Part shown: positions 14,161 to 26,520 of the stretch, piece by piece | How the letters are laid out: every line of letters starts with the position of its first letter | How positions within the stretch are numbered: the first letter of the stretch is position 1 | Assembly (NCBI GenBank): GCA_002189035.1 | Contig: NEEC01000008.1 | Coordinates: 2,728,001 to 2,792,000 of the forward strand | From: Utricularia gibba | Lineage: Eukaryota; Streptophyta; Magnoliopsida; Lamiales; Lentibulariaceae | Length of the DNA stretch: 64,000 nt | Direction of reading: 5' to 3' | Position numbers and translations under genes: made by a program | The notes under the pieces: model-generated | What the model saw: only the letters and a program-made list of their open reading frames with translations | What the model was told of the DNA's origin: nothing | The model's database searches: none

Positions 14161-16826
14161 ATGCTGGTCCAGGATCGGGTCGTTCCTCCCTCCGATGTGC
14201 CAAAACCACGCAATTACCAGCTGCGGAGGAAACCTGTTCTGATTCCAGCCAAGAATCTTGATTTTTCGACATGGGCTGCCGACAATCCCTTCAAAATTCT
14301 AATGGTTCTCCTTATTTTCACGGCGGTGGTCGCCGTACCTTTCTTCCTGAATCATTCTACCTCCGGTGGGGATGCGACGGCGCTGCTCTGCTTGGAATCG
14401 ACGCAGTCTCGTAGAATGCACCCCAAATTTCCCAAGGTTGATTGGAAGTCTATTGATCCAATTGTAGACAGATCGACTCCGTTCTCTAGCTTTCGATCAG
14501 AGAAATGGATTGTCGTCTCCGTTTCCGATTACCCCTCTGACTCGTTGACTAAAATGACTAGAATAAGAGGGTGGCAAGTGCTAGCTGTTGGGAACTCAAA
14601 AACTCCAACAGACTGGAACTTGAAAGGTATCCTTTGTTCAATGTATTTTGAAATATGCTTTATGTTCAATGTGGATGGTTATGCAGGTTTTACCAGTAAA
14701 GAGTTGGTGTGATGAATAATGTTTTCTGATACCCAGAAGTACGCGAAGTTTGCTGATTTAGGTTCGTTTCTGAAACAGGTGCCATTTATTTGTCACTGGA
14801 GCTGCAAGCTCAATTGGGATTTAGGGTTACTGATTTCCTACCATATGATTCTTATGTTCGAAAAACTGTTGGTTATTTATTTGCTATACAACATGGCGCC
14901 CAAAAGATTTATGATGTTGAAGATCGAGGCTATGTCATAGATGATAATATCGAGAAGCATTTTGATGTTGAGCTGGTTGGTGAGGCTGCTAGACAAGAGG
15001 TTATCTTGCAGTACAATCTTGAAGAGGCCAACAGAACGACTGTGAACCCTTATATACATTTTGGTCAGCGTTCTGTTTGGCCGAGAGGATTGCCATTGGA
15101 ACATGTAGGTGGTATTGGACATGAGGAGTTCTACACAGAGGTCTTTGGAGGCAAACAGTTTATTCAGCAGGGCATATCTAATGGCCTACCTGATGTGGAT
15201 TCTGTGTTTTACTTCACTAGGAAGGCTTCATTAGAATCATTTGACGTGAGATTTGATGAGCGTGCCCCGAAAGTAGCACTGCCTCAAGGTCTAATGGTTC
15301 CTGTTAATTCATTCAACACTATTTTTCATGCATCTGCCTTCTGGGGATTGATGCTTCCTGTATCGGTTAGTACAATGGCTTCTGACATCTTGAGGGGCTA
15401 TTGGGCACAGAGGATTTTGTGGGAAGTTGGTGGGTATGTTGTTGTATATCCTCCTACAATACATCGTCATGACAAAGTTGAAGCATATCCATTTTCAGAA
15501 GAGAAAGATCTTCATGTGAATGTTGGCCGCCTAGTTAATTTTTTGGTGGGATGGAGATCAAAAAAGCACCGGCTATTTGACAAAATACTTGAGTTGAGTT
15601 ATGTGATAGCTGAGGAAGGATTTTGGTCAGAAAAGGATGTGCAGTTTACAGTAGCATGGCTTCAAGATTTGATTGCAGTTAGGTACCAGCAGCCACGTTT
15701 AATGTCCCTCGAACTAGATAGGCCGAGGGCATCGGTTGGCCATGGGGACCGTAAGGAGTTTGTTCCACAGAAACTACCTTCTGTTCATCTTGGGGTTGAC
15801 GAAACAGGAACTGTAAACTATGAAATCGGCAATTTGATAAGATGGAGAAAACATTTTGGAAATGTTGTGCTGATCATGTTCTGCTCAGGTCCGGTTGAGC
15901 GTACTGCCTTGGAGTGGAGACTGCTGTATGGAAGAATTTTCAAGACAGTTATTATTCTTTCCAGGGAGAAGAATGCTGGCCTTGTTGTGGAAGAAGGCCA
16001 GTTGGAATATATCTACAAGTGAGTTAAAGTCTATATAAAGTCATCATCAAAGCAACTCAAATGCCTTTCGTTGATAATACTTTGAATGGACTACTGAGCT
16101 TGCATATGTCTGATCTTATTTAATCCAACCTGCGTTTAACATTTGGTTTCTGGTCCTACTGCAGGTATATAGCAAAATTCATTGAGCGATACTCGAGCGC
16201 AGAAGGGTTTTTGTTTCTGCAGGATAATACTATTCTCAATTACTGGAACTTGCTCCAAGCTGATAAAAATGCGCTCTGGATCACAAACAAGGTAAAACGA
16301 TTTATATCAACGTACTCGTTTTGATGCTGCATCCTGAAGGAGCGGCCTCATTTTTTAACTTTTCTTGCCGTAGATCACCAAGTCTTGGGCGCACATGTCA
16401 TTAACCAGCAATTCAGATTGGTTCTTTAAGCAAGCAGATCTGGTGAAAAAGGTGGTCGCATTGCTGCCTGCTCATTTTCAAGTCAACTACAACGAGAACA
16501 TGGAAGATAAAGAAGGGATCACAGTTTGCGAGTCAGAGGTCTTCTACATTCCCCGACGTTCTGTATCAGATTTCATTGATCTTGTTAATCTTGTGGGTGA
16601 TCTAGAGATCCACCACAAGGTAGCCATACCCCTGTTCTTTCTGGCGATGGACGCTCCTCGGAACTTTGACCCGGTGCTGAGTTCCATGAGATACGAGCAG
16701 ACACTACAGAGTAACTCGACGACCTTCTACTCTGCTGAAGTTCCTGCTATCCGACCGTGGAACGTATCGAGCGAGCAAGACTTCATTTTGCTCGTAAGAC
16801 TGATGGCTGCTGGTGATCCCTTCTGA
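14161..16826 (+). CDS. STELLO-type Golgi glycosyltransferase (STL1/STL2-like, DUF288)
   Basis: Four exons (14161-14626, 14779-16018, 16165-16291, 16374-16826), all in phase, 761 residues, the normal family length. A short cytosolic N-terminus beginning MLVQDR is followed by NLDFSTW and a single signal-anchor helix at about residues 45-65 (FKILMVLLIFTAVVAVPFF), then a lumenal domain. Family signatures include EKWIVVSVSDYP, RGWQVLAVGNS, YDVEDRGYVIDD with its acidic residues, NPYIHFGQRSVWPRGLP, FGGKQFIQQGISNGLPDVDS and RPRASVGHGDRKEF. STELLO proteins act in the Golgi with cellulose synthase subunits and help assemble and export CESA complexes (known in Arabidopsis). Start 14161 is chosen because its MLVQDR matches the family; an earlier in-frame ATG at 14041 only adds leader-like residues. 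Confidence 0.96.
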
Positions 16827-17200
16827 TGGAGCTCTTCTGACGTCTGATGCAAGTAAGGGTGGAGGTTGATGGGCATCATATAAAGTCAAATGAAAAGATT
16901 TACATTCAAATGGAACATACATACCTGCAAGTGTTCATTTTTTCTGTTAAAGTTGTCTTCTACCCATTGTAGATGATGCAAAGAAGCATGTGTTGAAAAC
17001 TGCTACTGGTTTTAGCCGCCTTCTTCATGTTCGCTGTGATGAAATTTGTACAGAGTTTCTTACAGGAGCTCACGCTTCAAAAGTGTGCTACTGGTCTCCT
17101 CCAAATTTTGAAGCGGGTTTAGTCTAGTTGAAGGCCCAAATGGGGGAGTCAACTATTAGGTCTCCCCAAATGGAGAAGTAAACACTGACGAGAATTAGCA

Positions 17201-19604
17201 ATGACGTGCAGCAGGAGTTCTGTGTCGTGCGAATCTGGTTGCGGAGAAGAACGCGCCGCCGTCGACGGCGAGGATGAAAATCAACAGCAGGCTCCGAGTC
17301 CTGGTTGCAGCATGTCGCGCCGGGGCGGTTCCGATGGAATCTGCATCAAGTGCAAAATCAATGAAACCATCGCTGCTGCTACAAACTCTGCTTTTTCCGG
17401 AGATGCTCTCCGGTTCTGTAGTGACTGCTTCCGGTCTAACTTGTACGCGAAGTTCCGCTTCGCTGTCACTTCGAACGGCATGATTTCCCCGTCAGATAAT
17501 GTCCTCGTCGCATTCTCCGGCCATACTTCCTCTAGGTAACGCGTTTATCAACGGTTTGCTTTGTTATTTTGGGTCATAATATGGACACGATTCTGCTAAT
17601 TTTTGCGGACGGTCTTATGCGAGCGTTTCTGTTGCTGTAGTTGGGTTCCTGATTTTGGAGGGTGCTTTGAGCAGTAAAAAATTTAATCGGCTTCATTGCA
17701 TGCATTGGTGTGACATACAGAGAGCTTTGACAGGCTTATATGTGCATTTATGTTATACTCAGGGTGGCACTTCAATTTGTTCATGAGATGCAACAGAAAG
17801 CGCAACAGAACTTTGATGCCAGTAGAGATAGATCATTGACCGTGTTTGGAGTTACCGTTGCTCATATCGATGAATCTGCCATTTATCCAGTGTCCCCCCG
17901 GATGAATTTGACAAAGCAGTTGATGGGATGAAAGACATCGTGTCAAGTTTAATCCCTCCAGCAAAAAACTTCGTCGTTGTTCCTATTGAGAGCATTTATT
18001 TACTTGATTCTGCTGCTGGTAGAGAAAGACTGAGAAAGTTAGTTTCTTCTGTCAGCGATGTAACTGGAAAAGAAGATCTATTAGACCAGCTACGTCAAGC
18101 ATGCCTTCAGAAGGTATGCTTTTTTTTTTACCTCTTTATGAAAAACATGGTACGCTGAAGACAATAGAAACTGTTTAGAGCCTTCTGAATACTGTTTATA
18201 GGCAGCTGTGGACAATGGATGCACCAAAATCGTTTTGGGTAGCAGCACATCAAAAATTGCTTGCCATGTGCTTGAGGAAACAGTAAAGGTAAGCCTTGCT
18301 CTTGCTACGAGGGGTTGCGTATGTTTTCCACATTCACAATGTATAAAAAACCTGGAGCACTTTAATGAGCATTGAAATTAGTGAACTTGACGCTGGATAT
18401 CTTGCTGTTTGTTCCCGGTTTCTGTTATTGGGGTCTTTGAAATTCTTCCTTTTTATGTTTTTTTTCCCAGGGAAAGGGTTTTTCTTTGGCTGCTGATATT
18501 CAATATGTTGATGCGAGATGGGATATACCTGTTATGCTTCCCCTCCGTGACTGTCTGTTTGAGGAGTTGAAGATGTTGTGTGCTGTCGACCGGTATGTAG
18601 GATGGGATATCCGTTTGCAGTGATGTTGTTATTTTTGCTTCATCATTGGCCTTCTTGTTTTCTTGTCAGGGCAGTTTAAAGACAGTGGAAGCATTTCAAA
18701 GACCTCGATCAGGCATCAACAGCTTAGTATCTTCATTTGTAAAAGTGTTGAAGGTAGATATCTAATTTATATGTCCATAATGAGCAGTTCTTGTCAAGCA
18801 AGTAGCATCAACTGTACTGGAGCTCTTAGTAGAACAGTTGATTAAAATTTTATGGGTGCCAAGTGTTTTTGGCTCCCTGAATTTTCAGTTGTTGCGTCTA
18901 CATAAATGAGTGCACCATGATGGTATTTCTATCAAGGGATGAACATTGACATGATATGACTCGTAGTGTTCTATTTTTGACTTGTTTGAGAGAAGTGTTT
19001 TACTTTGTATATTTGTATATCCTATTTTGATGCGTTTATGGTCATATGCTTTAATGAGTTTGCGAATTTGTTTCATTTGCCTCAGGAGGAAAATCCTTCA
19101 CGAGAAAGCACAATAATGAGGACGGCAGGGAAGCTCACTCCTTTTGCGTTCAACAGTATTCCAGAAGGCAGTGCTAACGATAGCATAGCTTCTAAGCGGA
19201 GGCAAAAGAAATATAATTTGAAGTCAGATGATTCTTTGACAACAGTATCTCATTGCATCATATGTTCTAGCCCGCTGAAACTGCCTGCCAGTCCGAGTTC
19301 AAACAACTTCCACGATTCGGAAGCAACTGCTGGAATATATGCAAACACATGTTCAAGTTGCCAGTTTCAAACTCTTCCGCAGGACACTTCACTACTTGGT
19401 AACTTTGTTTCCCTGCTTCCACAGTCCATGACGAAGCATAATTCTCACATGCAGCAGGCCTTAAGGTGACACCCTAATCTCAGCTTACATGAAACCAGAC
19501 TCCGCTTCTGATCCACCAGACCTTGGTGTGTTTTCTTCCCCTTTTGCCTTTTCAGGGAACAAATCCAGGATCTTTTGCTCTCTGACAGTGATGATGGAAC
19601 ATGA
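17201..19604 (+). CDS. CTU2: Cytoplasmic tRNA 2-thiolation protein 2 (CTU2/NCS2)
   Basis: Seven exons: 17201-17535, 17763-18113, 18202-18288, 18471-18592, 18675-18753, 19086-19465, 19556-19604. CTU2 pairs with CTU1 to thiolate the wobble uridine (U34) of tRNAs for Lys, Glu and Gln in the cytosol. The N-terminus has CESGC, GICIKCK and FCSDCF cysteine pairs. The core has NVLVAFSG, FVHEMQ, NFDASRDRSL, DVTGKEDL, SADIQYVDARW and PLRDCLFEEL. The C-terminus has ENPSRESTIMRTAGKLTPF, and CIICSSPL with CSSCQFQ. Exon 2 needs one extra base: the frame SAIYPV breaks at a C6 run (17894-17899) and resumes as DEFDKAVDGMKDIVS one frame over. With that base restored it would be 467 residues, as expected. Exon 5 must use the acceptor at 18674; the nearer AG gives a stop. 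Confidence 0.93.
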
Positions 19605-20134
19605 AACCGGACTTGTTGCAAGCCTTGGGGAAACCGGCCGTGCTGTGAAATGCCAAATCTAACAAGCTCTATATCCGGAACCTCTCTTGATAGCATTGTG
19701 TTTCAGGTATCAAACCCGCGCATTCTTCTTTCTTATCCTTCCTGAGATGAGGATCCACGCCTCATCTCGACCGCCACCAACACAGACCCCGCGCATTATA
19801 TGCTGTGGCCAAAGCAATGGGAAGCTGTGGGATTCTGTTTTCAAGCGCTTAGGATCAGTTACATACAGCTCCTTCCAAAGGCTGCATTTTTCCAGACAAA
19901 CCCCAAGATTAGTGCTTGTCCGCATTTGGTATTTGACATTTTGTTGTCCGACTCTCTTCTTGATCGTGATTTTTCAAGTGCTTTGCATAGATGGAATTTT
20001 AATTTTATATTTTAGAATCATATTAAACAAATATGAAAACATCAAAAATTTATGATAATATATATATATTTATATATTAATCCTAATATATTATAATGCC
20101 TATAAAAGCTTGATGCAGTTATATTTAGGTTCTC

Positions 20135-20400
20135 CCTTCTTCAACCCTCTTCCGTCGCCGTCTGTCCGGTAGGCAAACGAGAGGAAATCTGCTGGACGCT
20201 CAAGGAAATGGAAAGGTGCAGAGAGTCCGGTTTTCTTAGTCGGAGAGTTGATTTTTTTGCTGAAACTTTGCAACGTAGTTTAAAAGGATTGAAATTGAAA
20301 AGCACTCGCATTCTTTCTCCTTTTGTTCGGTCGGTTTTCAGTTCTCCAAACAAACGACTTGTGTAGTGGCCTAATCTGTTTATTACTGAAATTTGGATGA
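20135..20400 (+). pseudogene. Fragmentary relic of the mitochondrial ribosomal protein gene at 33.1 kb
   Basis: Same-strand, collinear but heavily deleted copy of the intact gene's exon 1 to intron 2. The leader motif CGTCTGTCCGGTAGGCAAAC occurs at about 20157 and again at about 33090. GAGGAAATCTGCTGGAC then jumps to CTCAAGGAAATGGAAAGGTG, skipping about 45 bp of the coding exon. Further on, TTTTCAGTTCTCCAAACA and CCTAATCTGTTTRTTA match the second intron of the intact gene near 33936-33985. The start codon region is lost. By chance a 52-codon basic frame (20208-20366) remains open. It sits immediately upstream of the RIX1/PELP1-like gene and may supply part of its leader. Confidence 0.75.
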
Positions 20401-20439
20401 AATATTCTCGAACTTTGAAGGTCATCTGTTGTTGATGAG

Positions 20440-23400
20440 ATGAAACCAAAGTTGCTGCGATTGCTTCTCAAAGAGTACATGCCCGATGAAAGGCATCCAT
20501 GTACTGACATGTCTGTTTTATCCGATGTTGTTTCAAAAGTCAAGACTCACAAATTGCTGTCCGAGCAAGCGCTTCCAGACATGAAAGAAGGTTTTTTTGA
20601 CGAATGGAAATCAGCAGTTGATTCGTGGATCAACCGTCTCCTCAGTCTTGCGTCTAGCCCTACGGTACAATTCCCAATCTTTGCTTGTATAAGCAAAAAA
20701 TTATTTGATTGCCGCTGCTGTATGTTGTTGATGCAGTATGCATTAGATGACCAGTGCCTAAGGTTCTAAAAATTTGTATAGGTAGACAATGCGTGGGTCG
20801 GAATTTGTTTTCTTGGGTTGACGTGCTATGAATGTTCTGAGGAGCGGTTTTTCGCATCATATCCTCTCTGGTTAAACCACCTTCAGTCGTGTATCCAGGT
20901 ATTTTTGTCATCGGAAGTATGATGGTTTCAAGCCCAGCCTAAGTGGGATCCATTCATTATTTTCCCCTTTCAGCCTCTTCAGTTTTTATACATGGTTTTC
21001 GGTTGTTAGGCTCCGGAGGCTTCATATATTGTGAAGGGAGCTTCATGTGCCTCAATATCAGATTTGGTTACCAGGTACTCGGACCTATTAGATCGAATGC
21101 TATGATGTATCGTTGATCATGATGCAATTGGATGTTGTAGTGCATAAGGACTATGTTTGATATTTTGTTTTTTTTTTCCAATTTGCTTTAGGTTGAGTCG
21201 TTTCTCGATTAAAAAGAAGGATGGGATATCAAAGCTCACAGGCATTATTCAGTCGCTGCTAAATTTTCTTAATGAAGATGTTCCTACTTATATTTTGGTT
21301 GGTAATTCCTGTTTATTGTATCACGAATCTTACATCAGCTAAATTTCCTATTTTGGTATTATGTTTATTGGCTTGCAGGAAAAAGCTCTATCTCTCTTGT
21401 GCAACCTGGTTATTTTGTTTCCATCATCAGTGGGCCAGCATTATAAAAGTGTATGTGATCAATCTTGAACAGTAATTAGTATGTTTTTTTGTATGCCGAA
21501 CTTGAATGCTGTGAATTAAGTGTTTTAGTGATATTAATCTAAAAAAACATGAAAGGGCATTGGATTTATGGATACAGGTTAAATCGGCAATATTGCTGAA
21601 GATAATTTCTGGAGAATGCTCTGCATTTATGATTGAGGTGTGGTTAATATCAATAATATATTGTATATTACTGCTGATATAAATCTGATGACTTCCTAAA
21701 ACGTTCTTAGAGGCTTGGTCATGCGCTAGTGGTGCTGCCTAAACCAAAGGGGGTTGAGAACACTGGTTCCCTGATATTTGAAGAAATTATGGTGTGTATA
21801 AACAGTCTACTGAACGAGGCCTTCCAAGGCCTTCAAGAAGGTATTGTTGTTGGTAGCTTTCCGTGGTAATTAGTGAGACAGATTGGGCTTTTTTTATTTA
21901 CTTGTTGTCGTCATAGAGGAAGGAGGAACAAAAACTTTGAAGGCATTGCTTCCTTTGGACAATGATCCTCTGCAGATGCTTTGTGGCTCAACAATGTCTG
22001 AACAATCAGCATTTTCAACCCGGTGGCCTGAGAGGCATCTGTTATCTAGGATTTCAAGTCTAATGCTGTGCTGCTGCAGCATGCTGAGACATGTCATGGT
22101 ATATCCCTCTGCATATGTTATTTTGAATGTTTTCAGCTTTTTTTTTTCTAATGCAACTTAATATTGACTGGCAGGTTCCTGATTTGATGTTTGTTTTTGT
22201 TGCCCTTGTTGAAAGAGTACTGATGGTTGGTGGGATGGGCGGTCTAGCCCCTTGCTCACTGATGACCGTGCTCAGACCAGAGCTTATTTTCTCAGAAATC
22301 CCACGTCTTCAGTTACACAGCTTAGAAATTCTAGAATCAGTCATTGAAGGATTGAATGCGATGTATGGTCATAACCATGTTTGTGTCATTTCCACTCCAA
22401 ACTATTTAACCCCAACTTGTTGGATGGGTATTCAAATAGCCTGTTTTATGTTTTTGCTGCAGTCAACTGCTCCAGTGTGGACCAACTATTGCCAAGCTAC
22501 TCAGTGGATACTTGTTGAGATGCAAAGTCACAGACCTGAGGATAAAAGCATACTCTGCTTTGAAACGCCTGCTGAATTCGTTGGGTGCTGGTAAGGATTT
22601 TAAGTCAGTGAATCATTCAGTGGGTGCTTGTGAGGATATGAATTCGGTGAATCTTTCATGCCAGTTGAAGTGAAAAAAATTTATATTCTCTTAATTATAA
22701 CTCTTGCAAAGCGTTTTGCCATTATTTTGTTAAAACTGAAATGATTGCCTGTCAAGTTGTTGGCGCTCATTATTTGACCACTAAACCTTTTTTCCACTCA
22801 ATGTATGTGGATACTTGTATTATTTAGCATTTTTCCCACACATATTGGGATGATTGTTTCGAGTTATGTGTGTGATTAGTTTTTTATTTTTTTTTGTGTT
22901 TTACCACTCATTATGCCGAGGACTTCTATTAACTCTTACTGCCTGATTTTTGGATAGGTGGGGTACATCATGCACTCAAGGATAAAATCAGGAATATCTT
23001 TGCAGATCTACATTTCACTCTTATGGCTGGGAAGCATTCAGATATGCAGAAAAACGCTGAGGCAGAACAGTTGCCATTCAGTCCCTTATTAAAGAAACGG
23101 AAGGTTTCTGGTGCAGCAGAACAGTTAGCACACAGCACTGTCAAAGCCAAAATGCCACATCATTCAGCTTCATTTCCCCTCAAACTAGCTGCTATAGAGG
23201 CATTGGGGCTTTTCTGATTAGGGTATCCTCTTCCTTTTCATATCCATTCTTGATATTCCGTCCATTTTTCCCCACACTTGAGTGTTTTTCAACATTTGGA
23301 TTCCTGATTTACAGGGTGGTTATATGATAAACCAAGAGTTGCGCCGAGATATTGGAAGCATGCTCATTAATGAAGCTGCGAATGCTCGTAAAGTAGGATG

Positions 23401-24286
23401 GTCAGAATTGCACCTTGGCTCCCTGCGTGCACTTGTAGCTTCCTTCATTTCTTCAGTCAGGGAACGCTCACTATATACATCCATATCCCAAGCTCTACGT
23501 GAAGGTTTGTGAGCTTATCCTATGCTTTTTTCTGTCTGTTGTGAAGGTTTTAACCGACACTTGAATCACCTGGTCGTATATGTTCATTAGTTATCCTGCT
23601 GCGCAGGCATGCACCCCCATGGCACGAAAGTTTCAGAGTTTTGCCAACACGCGTTTTACATCTTGAAGCTACCTCCATATCCGAACAAGAAACTCCATTA
23701 TGTAGGCTGGGACGAGGACCAGCAGATCCCCGCTGTAGATCCTGCTGCACAATCTGGGAACCTCAGGTTTGATGAAAGTGTATTCGACCATGACATGCTA
23801 GATGTTGATTTTTCCAGTAATGATGAAGAATCTGAAGTTCCAAGCACCCGCATTGATGAGAATGCAAATCATTCCCAACAGCCACCTGCGTTGCCAACCG
23901 TCATATTGCAGGATGAGCCCCAACATGTCAACACGCAATGTCAAACGCTCAAGACGATGAATGAGTGTGCCCCAGAGTCCACTGTTGATGGTGATGCTGC
24001 CAATCTGAAGTCCCTGGATTCAACAGATCCAAATGACCAAACAAAAGGGTTGGTAACTGCATCCGCAGAAGCGACGAGGAGCAACAGTATGTTGCAGAAT
24101 GTGACAATGCCGAGAGATGAAGCTATGCACCCTGCACCAGATCAGAATGATTCGGAGACAGGGACATCTTTTGCCTTAGCATCTATAGTGGAGAGCATCG
24201 CTGCGACGTTACCAGATTCAGATGAGGAGTCAAGTGATGATCAGCTTCCTGACATAGTAGACGCAGATCCTGATTCGGATGATTAA
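20440..24286 (+). CDS. RIX1/PELP1-like pre-60S ribosome assembly protein
   Basis: Thirteen exons: 20440-20664, 20782-20898, 21010-21074, 21192-21297, 21379-21450, 21578-21637, 21711-21840, 21917-22098, 22175-22362, 22463-22590, 22958-23222, 23315-23504, 23607-24286. About 802 residues after one frame repair. It resembles the Arabidopsis At1g30240 type. The N-terminal RIX1 region has KPKLLRLLLKEY, THKLLSE, ASCASISDLVTRLSRFS and CINSLLNEAFQGLQE. The middle has LQLHSLEILESVIEG and RCKVTDLRIKAYSALKRLL. The C-terminal tail is long and acidic, ending in DSDD, as in PELP1/RIX1 proteins that work in ITS2 processing in the nucleolus. Exon 11 is one base short: AALEA-type helix IEALG runs into a TGA, and the next exon GGYMINQELRRDIG needs the other phase. 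The gap sits at the G4 run 23205-23208. An additional 5' exon is possible; relatives start about 15 residues earlier. Confidence 0.85.
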
Positions 24287-24506
24287 TCCAAATTTTGTTT
24301 GGACCTCATGGGGTGCCAAGGGGTCTTCACTCTTGCCATGGTTGGTTCTTAGGTATTTATTACATGAAAATTGATTCTCTTAATTTTTGAACTTGGAAAA
24401 TCATATATGCATTATGTCGGCATCAGACACCTTATTCCCAAAGGCTGTATCAATCATGGATAAGCTTTTGGGACGACCCTGTGTGGGTATAATGGAATAG
24501 GAAACT

Positions 24507-25805
24507 TCACTGGTAGTAAGGGTGATACTGGTATACAGTTCTGCCATGCAGCTTCTGGATTGGCCTTGAATTTTTCTCGAAGCCCTGAAAATCACCAAGA
24601 CATATATATGGTAAGATTTTCTGACTGGAATCATAAAATTTCTGGAGTTACATCGTGTATGTTTTCACTTACATCATGTACTGCTTCTCTGATTGCTGTT
24701 ATTTGCTCCTTGGAGACGGTCCTGATTTTGTATTGTATGGACCACACAACTCCTTCAGCGCAAGGTGGGACTGTAAGTGATCCTGTATACCTGAAATACT
24801 TTCTGCTTCCGAATTTGATCTCCCAGGGGCTGAGTTCTCCCAATTCCAGACTTGTTCCATTCTCCTTGCACTTTTTGATGTTGCTCAGAGCCTGCATTGG
24901 GGAGTACTTAATTTTTTTCATTGGAATGCTTCTACTGATGGCAGTAGAATATGCTGCAGTAAGATTCTAGTAGTGCACTATGCCTGGGCTATGAAGGGGT
25001 CTGGTCTTCCAAGTTTGTAGAGAATCCCAATTACAGCAATTTGGCCATGGGCATTGGTGTGCACCAAGTGCACCTCCATCTCAAACCTGCTGCCAGTTAC
25101 ACCTTGAGACAAATTGGTCCAAAACCCTGCTCCTCTCGTTCCTAAGAAATCAACTGAACTATGGGAATCTCAACTGCACCTTTTGTGGTCAATTGTGTGC
25201 TCCGATGGAGTATGCCAATGGCACTGCTGCAGAGCGTAGGCCGTTCCATTTATGCAGATTCCTCCGGCATCTCCCTTCCAATGCACCTGATGACAATACA
25301 GGACACAATATGCAGCAAAGCTAAGTGAAGATTGATTCATGTCTGATTGGAGACTGTTAGCCATTACCATGATGTCATGTCCCCTGTTGAGGACAAAAGC
25401 TGGAGATGGTTTGTATCTTCTTTCTATCCCGCCAAGAGATGGAAGCACAGCAACCCTGCGCCGGTTTATGTTAATGGGAGACTGGTACCTTCCTTCCCTA
25501 CACTTTTCCCATTCTGGTTTCAATCTTCCCCAGTTCCCTGGCCCTTTCTCACCACCTTCTTGGTACGTGAATTCCTGTTCATCATCTGTTACAGCCAACA
25601 ACTCCATTCAGAAACACACCAGAGGAATGATCTCGAAAGAATCGTTCTGTGCATTGCTTGTTTCTCTGGAGAAAGAATCCATTACATGCTTTGAGAATCA
25701 GTGATGAAGAAAAAGGGGAAAGCACGCACCCGCCTCAGCATCGTGGGCTTGCGTTCGAGAACGGAGAAGAATGAGGAGGAAGAGGATTTGAAGCAGCCTG
25801 CGCAT
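24507..25805 (-). CDS. Alpha-type carbonic anhydrase, secreted/chloroplast-routed
   Basis: Six exons: 25805-25730, 25585-25368, 25286-25180, 25086-24984, 24891-24673, 24584-24507. 266 residues, all in phase. A signal peptide MRRLLQILFLLILLRSRTQA comes first, then GPGNWGRLKPEW, QSPININ, YKPSPAFVLNRGHDIM, the zinc-ligand motif CHWHTPSEH, a third ligand in EVHLVH, and FGSRKYFRYTGSLTVPPC. The active site therefore looks complete for reversible hydration of CO2. Intron 4 uses a GC donor (24983) and joins PFIAQ to ALSNIKK as the family expects. Intron 2 (25367-25287) is 81 nt, stop-free and a multiple of three. Tail-to-tail with the RIX1 gene, about 220 bp apart. Confidence 0.93.
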
Positions 25806-26520
25806 GATTCCCGCCGGGAGGAGTCGCCGGAAGTCCGCTTCTTCCGGTGACGAATCGCTTATTATGCATCCAAATTCATTTGCGTATATATAGACAGAGA
25901 TGTCCGAAGGGTAAGGAAGAACAGACCAGGCAAAGGATTCTCGTAACCATGCAACAAGAATATTAACGTACACGTACGGAATCCTTTTTTCTTTTAATTA
26001 CAATATTAAAAATCTTTTAAAGCGATTCAAGTAGATTAAAAAAACGGTTACTGTTTTATATCTTCATTTGGAATTTTAAAATTTTCATTACTTTTTGACA
26101 GGATATTGACTTTTTAACTTATTTTTAAAATCGGATTGTAGTTAGATATATGTTATTTTTTCAATTTTTATAATATTTGTATTACGTATCTGTTAATTTA
26201 AATAAAAAATATTTCTAATACAATAATCAATTTCAATATCAAAAATAAAAAATCATATTATAAAAACTCAAATAGGTTTATGATAAAAATATTACAATAA
26301 AATAATTAAAAATATTTTTACGGAATATTCATAAAACAATTACATTTTTATGAAATAATTTTATATTGTTTAAATATTGACATTATTACCCTTCTCCCTT
26401 TGCCGTACGTTTCGACACGCCTCCTCAGCCCCCCTCCCCTCCAACGATCAGCGCTGCCGTACTTTCGATTTCTCTGTTTAAATTGGGTTTTGTTGATTGT
26501 TATTTCTTCCAGTTGTTTCT
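25806..26520. other. AT-rich intergenic region
   Basis: Upstream region of the carbonic anhydrase gene and of the broken gene at 26.5 kb. 25980-26390 is extremely AT-rich with no open frame. A short Pro/Leu frame from 26400 is likely leader sequence. No element was identified. Confidence 0.45.

Noticed and set aside
18661..18690. Apparent frameshift or stop in CTU2 exon 5
   Set aside because: Using the acceptor at 18674 instead of the one at 18669 gives LKTVEAFQRPRSG in frame, so no lesion is needed.
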